This document shows positions 7,836-18,782 of a stretch of 64,000 bases of DNA, one piece after another. How positions within the stretch are numbered: the stretch's first letter is position 1; each line of letters starts with the position of its first letter. The DNA lies in assembly GCF_034259425.1 (NCBI RefSeq), contig NZ_JAXIVU010000006.1, forward strand, positions 74,871-138,870. Direction: 5' to 3'. Origin of the DNA: Denitrificimonas halotolerans (GTDB lineage: Bacteria > Pseudomonadota > Gammaproteobacteria > Pseudomonadales > Pseudomonadaceae). Under the pieces are notes generated by a model. It saw only the letters and a program-made list of their open reading frames with translations. It did not search any database and had not been told where the DNA came from. The position numbers were made by a program, and so were the translations under genes.

Positions 7836-9122
7836 TTATAGCAGTGGGATGGTATAGCTGACAATCAAACGGTTTTCGTCTCTATCACCGTCGCTGATTA
7901 CATTAGAGCGCAAGGTTGAGTTACGCCATTTAACACCTAAGTTTTTCATGGGGCCGTCTTGAAAAACATAAGTGATATCGGTATCACGTTCCCATTCCTT
8001 ACCACGAGACTTATTTGGCCCCATGTAAACATTGCTACCTTTGACGTATCGGGTCATTAGGCTTAAGCCGGGAACGCCAAGACCGGCAAAGTTATAGTCG
8101 TAACGTGCTTGCCATGATTTCTCATCTGTATTTGCAAAGTCACGTTGTTGAATATAGTTGGTTAGGAATGGATCGGTGGTCTTTAGGTATGCGTAACCAG
8201 TATCCCCCGACATTTTTTGGAAGCCTAAACCGAAGCTGTTGTAACCCAGTTTATAGGTCAACATGCTAGAAAAAGCGTTATTATCGATACCGCTATTGTC
8301 ATCTTCTTTGGTTTTTGCATAACGTAAATCGACTTTGAGCGACTGGGTGTTAGCAATAGGTAGGGTAAAGACACCATTAAGAATGTGTTGCTTGTAGACA
8401 CCGTCAAGTTGACCAAAGTGGTAGCCAGTGGCCAGCTGATCGCTCCAGTTGTAGGAACCACTGAAAAAATTAAATTTACTGCTTACATCCTTGTTCGTTT
8501 TGGAGTACTTAATTGTGTCGCGTTTGCCATTGTTAAGGCTAATCTTCATTGACTCATTATTGGTTGAGTTTCGTTGGTTGTCACGCTCCAATTGACCAAA
8601 ATTCAGTGTTAAATTGTCAATATCATGACTGGTGAGTTGCAGGCCTTGAAAAGTTTGTGGTAACAAACGGCCATCACCTGCAGATACTACAGGTAACTTA
8701 GGCATTAAAGTACCGGCTCTGAGTGTTGTCTCAGATATGCGAAATTTTGCTGCAGCTCCGATTTCTCCGTAGCTACTTGGTACATTATTTTTACGGTTCT
8801 TCGGTAAAAGCAAATCTGTTCCTGAAGTGCCGCCGCCTGAATCAAGTTTAAAGCCAGTAAAACCATAGGCATCAATACCAACACCCACGGTGCCTTCAGT
8901 AAAACCTGATTCGTAGCGCAGTAAGAAACCCTGCGCCCATTCTTCGGCTTTTGATGGCGATTCATTCGATGCGTTGCGGAAATCTCGATTCATATAAAAG
9001 TTGCGCAGCTCTAAGTTTGCTTTGCTATCTTCGATAAAAGCAGCCTGTGCTGTTATTGGGATACTTAGAGCAACGGCCAAGGTGCTTAAGCTGATTGAAC
9101 GTGCTAACGGTTTGATTTTCAT
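7836..9122 (-). CDS. OprD-family outer-membrane porin
   Basis: Substrate-specific porin. The start MKIKPLARSISLSTLAVALSI begins a signal peptide ending at AQA-AF, giving a mature N-terminus FIEDSKANLELRNFYMNRDFRN that is typical of the OprD/OpdX family. Alternating polar/hydrophobic strands follow to the C-terminal YTIPLL. The frame extends upstream to a TTG at 9152, but the ATG at 9122 has CGGAGA before it and starts the signal peptide, so I use it (428 residues). A close paralogue lies at 20529-21788. Pseudomonad OprD proteins take up basic amino acids, dipeptides or aromatic acids; the substrate here cannot be read off. Confidence 0.93.
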   Translation of the reverse strand: MKIKPLARSISLSTLAVALSIPITAQAAFIEDSKANLELRNFYMNRDFRNASNESPSKAEEWAQGFLLRYESGFTEGTVGVGIDAYGFTGFKLDSGGGTSGTDLLLPKNRKNNVPSSYGEIGAAAKFRISETTLRAGTLMPKLPVVSAGDGRLLPQTFQGLQLTSHDIDNLTLNFGQLERDNQRNSTNNESMKISLNNGKRDTIKYSKTNKDVSSKFNFFSGSYNWSDQLATGYHFGQLDGVYKQHILNGVFTLPIANTQSLKVDLRYAKTKEDDNSGIDNNAFSSMLTYKLGYNSFGLGFQKMSGDTGYAYLKTTDPFLTNYIQQRDFANTDEKSWQARYDYNFAGLGVPGLSLMTRYVKGSNVYMGPNKSRGKEWERDTDITYVFQDGPMKNLGVKWRNSTLRSNVISDGDRDENRLIVSYTIPLL

Positions 9123-9343
9123 TGGCTTGGTTCTCCGAGGGAGCAGGTGCAATTATTAAAATTATTATTGTGTAGCAGGGGCACTAAAGCATGAGTGTGA
9201 CTGTGAGGTCATTTAGACATAGGTCGAAAAATATTAGTGATCAATAGACAGATGCGGCAGGCTGTCTTGTAGCTGAAGGTGGGTGTTGAGTCCCTTTTTA
9301 ATTTAAAACTGGCACACTATGCTTATTTGTATGGAATCTAGCG

Positions 9344-12300
9344 ATGTCGGCGAATCAAATACTGCAGCCTGGCTTTATTGTTGTTCACAGTAATCACCTC
9401 GAAGAGCTGCGTGAGTTGGTGGTACAGTGGATCCAATTGAACCCTTTATATGCCCTCGAAAATGAGCATATTTTAGTACAGAGTAACGGCATAGCTCAGT
9501 GGTTGAAGTTGGCTTTAGCCGCGGACAATGGTTGTGGGATTGCAGCAGGATTACAAGTCGGATTGCCTGCGCGCTTTATTTGGCAAGTGTATCGTCAAGT
9601 GTTAGGTACAGAAACTATTGCTAAAAGCTCACCCTTTGATAAAGCCCCTCTGACATGGCGTTTAATGCGCTTATTGCCACAGGTCATTGAGCAACCAGTT
9701 TTCGCTCCGCTGCGTAGTTTTTTAGGTCATGACCCTGACATGCGAAAACGTTATCAATTGGCTGAGCGTTTAGCGGATCTATTCGACCAGTATCAGGTGT
9801 ACCGTTCTGATTGGCTTAAGGACTGGGCAGCGGGACATGATCAGTTACGTCAGCTAGAGGGGCAACCGCACGTTAATGCAGAAAAAGAGCAGGCACGTCA
9901 GCCCACAGTAGAATGGCAGGCGGCACTGTGGCGTGTATTGATTGATGACATTGGTGAAGATGAAGTTCATAGCAGTCGTGCTGCTGTACATCCACGCTTT
10001 ATCAGTGCCATGCAAGCTTTAGATGAAGCACCTGCAGGATTACCACGACGCATCATTGTTTTCGGTATTTCTTCTTTGCCAGCGCAAATGGTGGAAGCCT
10101 TGGCGGCCATAAGTCGTTTTAGTCAGGTTATGCTTTGTGTGCACAATCCTTGTCAGTTCCATTGGGCAGACATTGTGGAGGATAAGCAGTTATTGCGCCA
10201 TGAATACCGTCGGCAAAAGCGTAAAGATGACTTTCCTGAAGTACTTTCTATGGAACAGCTGCATCAGTTTGCTCACCCGCTATTAGCTGCATGGGGTAAG
10301 CAAGGCCGTGATTATATCAGTTTGCTTGATCAGTATGATGAGTTGGATGCTTACCAGGTGCAATTCAATAGCCAAGGGCAGCGTGTTGACATCTTTGAAG
10401 AGGGACGTACCTCAACCCTATTAGAGCAGTTGCATAATGATATTTTGCATTTGCGTCCCGTAGCGGAGACTCAGCAATTATGGCCTGCTGTTGATTTACA
10501 TAATGATCATTCTTTACGCTTTCATATTGTCCACAGCGCGCAACGTGAGGTGGAAGTGTTGCATGATCAATTGTTGGCGCACTTCAATGCCGATCCGACA
10601 CTCAAACCACGCGATATCATTGTTATGGTACCGGACATCAACAGCTACGCTCCGCATATTCAGGCCGTGTTTTCTCAGTACGCTCGTGATGATATGCGCT
10701 ATATTCCCTTCACTGTCTCAGATCAGACAGAGCAAAGTACCGAGCCTTTATTGATTGCCTTGCAAGAGTTGCTGCGTTTACCAGAATCACGCCTAACTAT
10801 GACAGACATTATGGCACTACTCGATGTGCCAGCAGTGCGGGAGCGTTTTAGTATTGCAGAGGCGCATTTACCTCTCTTGCAAAATTGGCTGGCTGGTGCC
10901 GGAGTACGTTGGGGGCTAAATGCGCAACACCGTGAAAACTTTGATCTGCCTGCAGGGCTAGCGCAAAACACTTGGGACTTTGGTTTGCAAAGGATGTTGC
11001 TAGGGTATGCTATGGGGGAAAGCGATGCCTATGCAGGGATTCAGCCCTACGATGAAGTTGGTGGGTTAGATGCAGCTTTGATTGGTCCTTTAATCCATTT
11101 TCTAGATGCTCTTCAGGTGTTGCATGAACAGCTGCATGCTGAGCACCACTTTGCAGTATGGCGCGATATTTTTATCAACATATTGGATCGGTTTTTCTTA
11201 GTGAAAGACGATAGCGATTACTTGCTTGTGCAACGTATGCGTGAGGCCTGTGAGTTGTGGGCTGAATTGTGTGAGCAAGCAGGGTTAGACGATGCAATCA
11301 CTTTAGCTGTAGCGCGGGATGCTTGGCTCAGTAACATTGAACCGGATCATTTAAGTCAGCGGTTTTTAGCGGGTTCAGTTAACTTTTGTACTTTAATGCC
11401 TATGCGAGCTATACCGTTTCGTATGGTGTGCCTTTTGGGTATGAATGATGGTGACTACCCACGCGTGCAAGTCCCTTTAGATTTTGACTTGATGGGTAGT
11501 GATTACCGCCCAGGTGATCGATCACGTCGAGAAGATGATCGTTATTTGTTGTTAGAAGCTTTATTGTCCGCGCGTGAAAACTTGTATGTAAGCTGGGTGG
11601 GGCGCAGTGTTCGGGATAACACTGAACGGCCACCTTCGGTACTTATTGCTCAGTTACGCGATCATATCAAAAGCTGTTGGCATTTAGCGAGTGGGCAGTC
11701 TTTATTAGCAGCTTTGACTACAGAGCATCCTTTACAGCCTTTCAGCCAACACTATTTTACAGGAGAAAATGATAGAGGGTTGTTTACCTATGCTTCGGAG
11801 TGGGCAGTGTTGCATCAGGCAACGTCAGAACTGAGTTTTGTTGATTTACCGCTTTACGAGCCTGTTGCCGCCACTCATAAAATCACTCCTGACTTGTTGC
11901 AGCGTTTTTTAACTGATCCTGTGAAATACTTTTTTAATGAGCGCCTTAAAGTTTATTTAGATCAAACTGCTTTGGAAGTATATGAGGATGAGCCTTTTGC
12001 TTTAGATGGTTTACAGCGCTTTATCGTGCAGCGTGAGTTGTTAGATGCAGGACGGTATGCAGCGGCGGATGCAGATTTCTTTGAGGCTTTACAGCGGCGC
12101 AGTGAAGTGCTGCAGCGCAGTGGTGTTTTACCTCTACAGGCGTATGGTGATCAGTTACGAGAGACGTTAATTGAGCCTTTATTGCCTCAACTGGAGCATT
12201 ATCGTAGTTATTGCCAAATTTGGTCACAAGAGGAAACTACACCGCGAATGATTGATCTGCAGGTGGAGCATGTGCACTTGGAAGGTTGGCTTGGTGGTTT

Positions 12301-12820
12301 GCGTCGTGCCACCCATCAGCATCCACAAGAGACTGAGTATGCGCGTATAGAGCTACTGCCGGGCAAGATTTATAGCGGTACAGAACTTCGTTGGCACCGT
12401 TTATTACGTCCCTGGGTCCAACATGTACTGCTCAATGCTTGTGGCATACAGACGCAAACTTTGGTGTTTGCTCAAGAAAGTAGCATGATGTTCGTTAGCA
12501 TTGAGCAGGACAGCGCAATCCAGATTGTACGAGGGTGGTTGGAAGCTTGGCAGCAGGGAATGAATGCACCTTTGCCTGTTGCTTTAAAAACAGCTATGAG
12601 TTTTTTAAAAGATCAAGATGACCATAAAGCACAAAGCATTTATGAGGGTGGTTATAACGTGAGTGGTGAAGTGCAAAATAGTGCAGCTTTGGCACGTCAG
12701 TTTCCTAGCTATGCTGCTTTACAAGCTGATGGTAATTTTAGCCATTGGGCATATCAGCTCTATGGATCTTTATACAATGCCGAAAAAGTGAGTTTGGATC
12801 GTCAAGGAGATGCCTTATGA
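9344..12820 (+). CDS. recC: Exodeoxyribonuclease V subunit gamma
   Basis: RecC subunit of RecBCD, which splits duplex ends and recognises Chi. The 1158-residue protein begins with the RecC hallmark IVVHSNHLEELRELV and LVQSNGIAQWLKLALA. It has the helicase-like but inactive domains and the later motif PFRMVCLLGMNDGDYPR. Its TGA overlaps the recB ATG (ATGA at 12817-12820), so the genes are coupled. The upstream 221 bases shared with the divergent porin must hold both promoters. Confidence 0.95.
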   Translation: MSANQILQPGFIVVHSNHLEELRELVVQWIQLNPLYALENEHILVQSNGIAQWLKLALAADNGCGIAAGLQVGLPARFIWQVYRQVLGTETIAKSSPFDKAPLTWRLMRLLPQVIEQPVFAPLRSFLGHDPDMRKRYQLAERLADLFDQYQVYRSDWLKDWAAGHDQLRQLEGQPHVNAEKEQARQPTVEWQAALWRVLIDDIGEDEVHSSRAAVHPRFISAMQALDEAPAGLPRRIIVFGISSLPAQMVEALAAISRFSQVMLCVHNPCQFHWADIVEDKQLLRHEYRRQKRKDDFPEVLSMEQLHQFAHPLLAAWGKQGRDYISLLDQYDELDAYQVQFNSQGQRVDIFEEGRTSTLLEQLHNDILHLRPVAETQQLWPAVDLHNDHSLRFHIVHSAQREVEVLHDQLLAHFNADPTLKPRDIIVMVPDINSYAPHIQAVFSQYARDDMRYIPFTVSDQTEQSTEPLLIALQELLRLPESRLTMTDIMALLDVPAVRERFSIAEAHLPLLQNWLAGAGVRWGLNAQHRENFDLPAGLAQNTWDFGLQRMLLGYAMGESDAYAGIQPYDEVGGLDAALIGPLIHFLDALQVLHEQLHAEHHFAVWRDIFINILDRFFLVKDDSDYLLVQRMREACELWAELCEQAGLDDAITLAVARDAWLSNIEPDHLSQRFLAGSVNFCTLMPMRAIPFRMVCLLGMNDGDYPRVQVPLDFDLMGSDYRPGDRSRREDDRYLLLEALLSARENLYVSWVGRSVRDNTERPPSVLIAQLRDHIKSCWHLASGQSLLAALTTEHPLQPFSQHYFTGENDRGLFTYASEWAVLHQATSELSFVDLPLYEPVAATHKITPDLLQRFLTDPVKYFFNERLKVYLDQTALEVYEDEPFALDGLQRFIVQRELLDAGRYAAADADFFEALQRRSEVLQRSGVLPLQAYGDQLRETLIEPLLPQLEHYRSYCQIWSQEETTPRMIDLQVEHVHLEGWLGGLRRATHQHPQETEYARIELLPGKIYSGTELRWHRLLRPWVQHVLLNACGIQTQTLVFAQESSMMFVSIEQDSAIQIVRGWLEAWQQGMNAPLPVALKTAMSFLKDQDDHKAQSIYEGGYNVSGEVQNSAALARQFPSYAALQADGNFSHWAYQLYGSLYNAEKVSLDRQGDAL

Positions 12821-15800
12821 GTCAGCAGCTGCGGGCTGTGCGTCCTCTAGCCTTAGCGTTCCCATTAAATGGCAGCCGTTTAATTGAAGCCAGTGCTGGT
12901 ACAGGTAAAACCTATACCATTGCAGCGTTATATATTCGCCTGATTTTGCAACATGGTCAGAAAGATCAAGCTGCTTTTCAGCGTGCTTTATTACCACCTG
13001 AAATTTTAGTAGTCACTTTTACCGAAGCGGCCACCCAAGAGTTGCGTGACCGAGTGCGTGCGAAATTGGTTGAAGCTGCTCAAGTCTTCCGTGAAGAGCA
13101 AACCGAGCCAGATGCTTTGCTACAGGTGTTGCGAGATGATTATCCTCCGCAGCAATGGGCGGCTTGCGCTCAGCGTCTTGATCAAGCTGCACAGTGGATG
13201 GATGAGTCAGCAATATCGACTATTCACTCATGGTGCCAGCGCATGTTGCGTGAGCATGCTTTTGATAGTGGCAGTTTATTTACTCAAACGTTAGAAACCG
13301 ATCACAGCGATTTATTAGCGTTGGTGGTGAAAGATTATTGGCGTCAACAGTGTTATCCATTGCAAGCAGAGTATGTCCTTTGGACGTTAGAGCATTGGCA
13401 GCAGCCTGAAGTCTTACAGCGTAAAATTTCCCCACTGCTTCATGCTCACAGTTTGCCACAAGTAGATCTTGAGTTAGCGTTAGGGCAGATTTTGCAGCGG
13501 GGGCTGGCGCAACAGCAACAGACTTTGCAAGCTTTGAAAGCACCGTGGTTGCAATGGAGTCAAGAGTTGCGCTGCATCCTAGATGCTGCAGTGGCAGAGA
13601 AGGCGGTAAATGGACGCTCTGTGCAAAAACGCTTTTACAATCCCTGGTTTGATAAGATTAATGCTTGGGCTGAGGATGCTGATCAAGTACAGCTTGATAT
13701 CGGAACGGGGTTTGCCCGTTTAACTCCAGACGGATTACATGCTGTGTGGAAGGACACCAGTAAGGTGCCGGAGCATCCAGCTTTAGAGGCTATGCAGCAC
13801 TTACCTAAACAGCTGGAAAACTTAACTCGCGCATTGGATGAGCAGGCCTTATGTCATGCTGCAGCTTGGATTAAGGCGCGCTTTCAAAGGGAGAAACAGC
13901 AGCGTGCAGAGATGGGGTTTGATGACATGCTAACCCGTCTCGATAGTGCTTTGCAAAGTGACGCAGGTGAGCGTTTGGCTGAAGTAATTCGTCAACAATT
14001 TCCTGTTGCGCTGATTGATGAGTTTCAAGATACCGACCCGCTGCAATACCGTATTTTTGATGCGGTCTATCAGGTGGAAGCCAATAATAGTGACACTGGC
14101 TTGTTTTTGATTGGAGATCCTAAGCAAGCGATTTACAGCTTTCGTGGCGCTGATATTCATACTTATTTGTCAGCACGTGAGGCTACCGAGGGGCGTCACT
14201 ATAATTTGGATACAAATTTCCGCTCTACTGAGCCTATGGTTAAGGCTGTTAATCAACTATTTAATTTAGCTGAGCAAAGGGTTGATGGTCGTGGAGCATT
14301 TTTATTTAAAGATGAAGTGAGTAATCGCCTCCCTTTTCATGATGTAAAAGCACGGGGTCGTGATGCGCAGTGGTGGGTAGATGGAGCTGTACAACCTGCG
14401 TTGCAAATATGGTGGATGAAGAGTGATGAGCCTATTTCAAAGGCGCACTATCTTGAAAAAATGGCTGCTAGTACAGCAACCGAAATTGTTCGATTATTGA
14501 GTTTAGCGCAGCAGGGGCAAGCGGGCTTTAAAGGTGCTGAAGGCCTGTTAAAAGCTGTGCAACCAAATGATATTGCAGTGCTAGTACGTGATGTGCATGA
14601 GGCACAGGCCGTCCGCCAGCAATTAGCTGAACGTAATGTACGTAGTGTTTATTTGTCAGATAAAGATTCTGTATTTGCAAGCCAAGAAGCACAGGATGTT
14701 TTAACTTGGTTACAGGCATGCTTGCAGCCGGACAACGAAAGAGCACTGAAGACAGCTTTGGCTTGCAGTACTTTGGCTTTGCCGCTCATTGAGCTAGAAC
14801 GTATCAATCAAGATGAACTGTTGTGGGAACACCATGTTTTACAGTTTAAAGGTTATTTAGAGAGCTGGCACATGCAGGGGGTACTCCCCATGCTACGTAG
14901 AATTATGCATGACTTCTCTTTGCCCCAGCGTTTAGTCCAACGGCCCCAAGGAGAACGTATTTTAACAAACTTACTGCACTTAGCAGAATTGCTACAGAGT
15001 GCTTCACGCGAGCTGGACAGTGATTTTGCTTTGTTGCGTTATTTACAAGCAGCGTGCTTAGGTCTCTCGGGGGGGGCGCAAGAACAGGTACTGCGTTTAG
15101 AAAGCGATGAGTCACTGGTAAGGGTTGTGACCATTCATAAGTCGAAAGGGTTGGAGTATCCACTGGTATTTTTACCTTTTATTTGTAATTTTCGCGCTCA
15201 AGAAGGTCAGCAACCTTTTACGGTGCAGGTGGCGGGGCAGCGTCAACTGATTTTACATGGTGATAAGGCTAGCGTGGCGCAAGCGGAACAAGAGCGTCTC
15301 GGTGAGGATTTACGCTTGTTGTATGTGGCCTTAACACGAGCTCGCTATGCATGCTGGTTAGGACTGGCCGATATTAAACAAGGCCGTAGCAAGGGTTCAG
15401 CGTTGCATGGTAGTGCTATTGGTTATTTATTGAACAATGGGCAGCCCTTGGCGGCAAGTCATGAGTTGGAACGCTGGCTAGAGCCTTTAGCTCAGCAGGG
15501 TTGGGTCAGTGAGGTGAGCTCGCTTCCTCAAGTTGAGGATACTTTGTTACTCAACACTGTAGGGGAGTTTACTCCAGTATGGCGTCAGTCTCAGCGGCGA
15601 ACTCGCGAACATTGGTGGATTGCTTCTTATAGTGCGCTGCGGCTGACAGCAGAAGCGCCACAGACTGACGGTGATACTACTGACCGAACAGAAGATTTAG
15701 CACCGCAAACAGCGCTGGCGCAAAACATCAGTGATGATGAACGTAATGAGTTGATAATAGAGGAGTCAGGAATAACTGAGCCCGTACTGTTGCAGGAGGG

Positions 15801-16539
15801 GATGCATCGCTTTCCTCGTGGTGCTCAACCTGGAACCTTTTTGCACGGGATATTGGAGTGGGCCGCTGACCAAGGTTTTGCTGCCGTATTAAAGCATCCT
15901 GAAGCAGCGCAAGCCTATATTGCCGAGCGCAGTGAGGCTTATGGTTTTAGTGATTATACAGAGCTGCTTTGGCCATGGTTGCAAAGCTATCTTGTACAAC
16001 CGTTTATGGTAGATGGCCATCCATTAGTGTTGTCTGAACTGTATCAATATCAAGCTGAAATGGAGTTTTGGTTTGCCACAAGTAAAACTGATACTCAGTT
16101 ATTGGATCAGTCAATTCGTGAGTTTATTTTGCCTCATCAATCGCGTCCTTACTTGGTGCCCGAGCGTTTGAATGGCATGTTTAAAGGATTTATTGATTTA
16201 GTCTTAGAGCATAGGGGGCGCTATTACGTTGTTGATTATAAATCCAACTGGCTAGGTGAGCAGGATTCTGATTACAGTACAGAAGCAATGAATGAGTGTG
16301 TTTTAAATCACCGTTATGACTTGCAATATGCTTTATATATTTTGGCCTTACACCGTTTATTGAAATTACGTATTGCTGACTATGATTATGACACCCATAT
16401 GGGAGGGGCTGTATATATGTTCTTACGTGGGGTGCACTGTATTAGTCAGGGTATTCATGCGGTGCGGCCGGACCGACAGCTGATAGAGCGCATGGACAGA
16501 CTCTTTAAAAGCATTAAAGGACAAGAGGAATGGTCATGA
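12817..16539 (+). CDS. recB: Exodeoxyribonuclease V subunit beta
   Basis: RecB: 3'-5' helicase, RecA loader and nuclease of RecBCD. Walker A is EASAGTGKT near residues 24-32, motif II is DEFQDTDPLQY, and the C-terminal UvrD-like motif VTIHKSKGLEYP and helicase motif VALTRARYA are present. The nuclease active site VVDYKSNW lies near residue 1140. A frame upstream to 12745 is open, but the ATG at 12817, overlapping the recC stop and preceded by AAGGAG, gives the normal start MSQQLRAVRP and 1240 residues. Confidence 0.95.
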   Translation: MSQQLRAVRPLALAFPLNGSRLIEASAGTGKTYTIAALYIRLILQHGQKDQAAFQRALLPPEILVVTFTEAATQELRDRVRAKLVEAAQVFREEQTEPDALLQVLRDDYPPQQWAACAQRLDQAAQWMDESAISTIHSWCQRMLREHAFDSGSLFTQTLETDHSDLLALVVKDYWRQQCYPLQAEYVLWTLEHWQQPEVLQRKISPLLHAHSLPQVDLELALGQILQRGLAQQQQTLQALKAPWLQWSQELRCILDAAVAEKAVNGRSVQKRFYNPWFDKINAWAEDADQVQLDIGTGFARLTPDGLHAVWKDTSKVPEHPALEAMQHLPKQLENLTRALDEQALCHAAAWIKARFQREKQQRAEMGFDDMLTRLDSALQSDAGERLAEVIRQQFPVALIDEFQDTDPLQYRIFDAVYQVEANNSDTGLFLIGDPKQAIYSFRGADIHTYLSAREATEGRHYNLDTNFRSTEPMVKAVNQLFNLAEQRVDGRGAFLFKDEVSNRLPFHDVKARGRDAQWWVDGAVQPALQIWWMKSDEPISKAHYLEKMAASTATEIVRLLSLAQQGQAGFKGAEGLLKAVQPNDIAVLVRDVHEAQAVRQQLAERNVRSVYLSDKDSVFASQEAQDVLTWLQACLQPDNERALKTALACSTLALPLIELERINQDELLWEHHVLQFKGYLESWHMQGVLPMLRRIMHDFSLPQRLVQRPQGERILTNLLHLAELLQSASRELDSDFALLRYLQAACLGLSGGAQEQVLRLESDESLVRVVTIHKSKGLEYPLVFLPFICNFRAQEGQQPFTVQVAGQRQLILHGDKASVAQAEQERLGEDLRLLYVALTRARYACWLGLADIKQGRSKGSALHGSAIGYLLNNGQPLAASHELERWLEPLAQQGWVSEVSSLPQVEDTLLLNTVGEFTPVWRQSQRRTREHWWIASYSALRLTAEAPQTDGDTTDRTEDLAPQTALAQNISDDERNELIIEESGITEPVLLQEGMHRFPRGAQPGTFLHGILEWAADQGFAAVLKHPEAAQAYIAERSEAYGFSDYTELLWPWLQSYLVQPFMVDGHPLVLSELYQYQAEMEFWFATSKTDTQLLDQSIREFILPHQSRPYLVPERLNGMFKGFIDLVLEHRGRYYVVDYKSNWLGEQDSDYSTEAMNECVLNHRYDLQYALYILALHRLLKLRIADYDYDTHMGGAVYMFLRGVHCISQGIHAVRPDRQLIERMDRLFKSIKGQEEWS

Positions 16540-18680
16540 GACAGCAAGGTGAGCTTTTTCTCGGCATTGAACAGTTTTCAATGGAGCCAAACGGGGCGCA
16601 AGGGGGAGCGAGTACTGCATTTCTAATGCCTGCAGATTATTTATTGAACCGTGAGCGTATCATTACCTTACTTGAGCAATGGCTTGAATTGGATTGGTTA
16701 AGGGCATTGGATTTAGCCCTTGTTAAATTATTGGCTAAATTGGATCCAGAGGCTTCGCCTTTAATGCTGTTAGCTATTGCTTTAACCAGTCATCAACTGG
16801 GGCGTGGTCATATTTGTTTAGATTTAGAACATTTATTGCGTGATCCTGACTTGATCTTGTTGCTTCCACCTGAAGGGCAATTGGTTGAGGCAGAGCAGAT
16901 CCTACCCTCGCAGTTATTGTCAATTGTTAGTCTTGAGCAGTGGTTATCGGCTTTAGAGCAGAGCGTATTATTATATCGACCTGAGCAGGGCAGTGCTGCA
17001 CCCTTGGTGTTATCGGGGACGCGTTTATATTTGTACCGTTATTGGCACTATGAAATGAGTGTTGCTGGAGCTTTAGTGCAGCGTTTGGATAACAAGTTAC
17101 CTTTAGCGGACGATTTTGCTGATCGCTTAGATGGCTTGTTCAGTGAGCCGTTGTGGGTTGATGGGCAAAGGCAAACTGATTGGCAGAAAGTAGCCTGTGC
17201 TATGGCTGCTCAAGGTCAGTTAACATTGATTACAGGTGGTCCAGGGACGGGTAAAACCACAACTGTGGTGCGATTGCTAGCGCTGCTACAGCAAATTGCT
17301 GTTCAAGAAGGGCAGGCTCTCCGTATTCAATTAGCAGCACCAACAGGTAAAGCTGCAGCACGTTTGACAGAATCCATAGGTGGGCAAATTGCTTCGCTTC
17401 CGATTGAGGGGCGAGTAAAGCAGAGCATTCCTAATGAGGTAACAACTTTACACCGTTTGCTAGGCAGTTTGCCTGGAACTCGTCATTTTCGACATAACCG
17501 CACCAATCCCTTGGTGGTGGATGTGTTGGTGATTGATGAAGCGTCAATGATTGATTTAGAAATGATGCACAGTGTGCTGCAAGCTCTGCCTGCCCATGCC
17601 CGTTTAATACTGTTAGGTGATAAGGATCAGTTGGCTTCAGTTGAGGCAGGCTCTGTTCTGGGGGATCTTTGTGCAGACGCTGAGCAAGGCTATTACACCT
17701 TAGAGACTCAGCAGCAGTTAGAACAGTTATGTCGTGAGCCCATTACGGCTGAGCACTGGCGTCGTGGAATTGCAGGGCAGCACCATTTGGCTCAGCGTAC
17801 CGTGATGCTACGCTACTCGAGGCGTTTTGGTCGAGATTCAGGTATCGGGCAGTTAGCGCGAGCAGTGAATGCCAGCGATTCTTATCAAGCATGGCAAATA
17901 TTGCAACAAGATTCAGCGGATATTGGTTATTTGCAGCTTTATCAAAGCGATGATGCAGTATTTGAACAGTTGGTATTAGGAGGGCAGCAGGGAAAGCAAT
18001 GTCGAGGTTATAGGCATTATTTGCAAGTTTTACATGAGATGCGCCCAAGCTTAGAGCAGCCGTTGACTAGTGATTGTTGGCAAGAGTGGGCAATGCATGT
18101 TTTAACAGCTTTCGATAAGTTCCGCTTGTTATGTGCTTTACGGCAAGGTGATTATGGAGTCGCGGGATTAAATGAACGTATTGTCCAGTTACTGTATAGA
18201 AAAAGTTTGATCACCCGAGCACAGGGGTGGTACGAAGGTCGACCAGTTTTGGTTATGCAAAATGATTACAGTCTTGGTTTAATGAATGGCGATATAGGAA
18301 TTGCCTTGTACCTGCCTAATAGTGAGGTCAATGCTGAATCAGATGCACCTGCGTATGTTTTGCGTGTAGTGTTTCCACGTAACGATGGAACCGATGGCGT
18401 GCGTTTTATTTTACCTAGTCGTTTAACTGCTGTAGAAACTGTATTTGCAATGACGGTACATAAATCACAAGGGTCAGAATTTGCACATACGGCATTAATT
18501 TTGCCTGATCGTTTAAATCCAGTGTTAACTAAAGAGTTGCTTTATACAGGTATTACTCGTGCGCGTGATAAGTTCACTTTAATTGAAAGTCGAGGAGGGA
18601 TTTTCAAAGCCAGTGTGCAGCGTAAAGTTGAGCGTGTGAGTGGGCTGAGTCAAGCTATAGCAAAGCAAAGTATAAATTAA
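16536..18680 (+). CDS. recD: Exodeoxyribonuclease V subunit alpha
   Basis: RecD: the fast 5'-3' superfamily 1B helicase of RecBCD. Walker A GGPGTGKTTT lies near residues 234-243, with VIDEASMIDLEMM as the Walker B region and AMTVHKSQGSEF plus YTGITRARD near the C-terminus. Two in-frame ATGs exist (16530 and 16536). The second overlaps the recB stop as ATGA and has AGAGGA six bases upstream, so I choose it (714 residues). It completes a tightly overlapping recCBD operon. Confidence 0.95.
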   Translation: MRQQGELFLGIEQFSMEPNGAQGGASTAFLMPADYLLNRERIITLLEQWLELDWLRALDLALVKLLAKLDPEASPLMLLAIALTSHQLGRGHICLDLEHLLRDPDLILLLPPEGQLVEAEQILPSQLLSIVSLEQWLSALEQSVLLYRPEQGSAAPLVLSGTRLYLYRYWHYEMSVAGALVQRLDNKLPLADDFADRLDGLFSEPLWVDGQRQTDWQKVACAMAAQGQLTLITGGPGTGKTTTVVRLLALLQQIAVQEGQALRIQLAAPTGKAAARLTESIGGQIASLPIEGRVKQSIPNEVTTLHRLLGSLPGTRHFRHNRTNPLVVDVLVIDEASMIDLEMMHSVLQALPAHARLILLGDKDQLASVEAGSVLGDLCADAEQGYYTLETQQQLEQLCREPITAEHWRRGIAGQHHLAQRTVMLRYSRRFGRDSGIGQLARAVNASDSYQAWQILQQDSADIGYLQLYQSDDAVFEQLVLGGQQGKQCRGYRHYLQVLHEMRPSLEQPLTSDCWQEWAMHVLTAFDKFRLLCALRQGDYGVAGLNERIVQLLYRKSLITRAQGWYEGRPVLVMQNDYSLGLMNGDIGIALYLPNSEVNAESDAPAYVLRVVFPRNDGTDGVRFILPSRLTAVETVFAMTVHKSQGSEFAHTALILPDRLNPVLTKELLYTGITRARDKFTLIESRGGIFKASVQRKVERVSGLSQAIAKQSIN

Positions 18681-18782
18681 TACTTTAGTATTGATTGTGC
18701 GCTTAGTATGTATAATCAATTAGTATATGCTTAGACTTAATTTTGAAAATAATTAGAACCTGAAAAAGGGATAGGGATGATA

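Noticed and set aside
8233..8248. A second Ter-like match (TGTTGTAAC) inside the OprD gene
   Set aside because: Only nine contiguous bases match, the critical G is changed to A, and it lies in conserved porin coding sequence.
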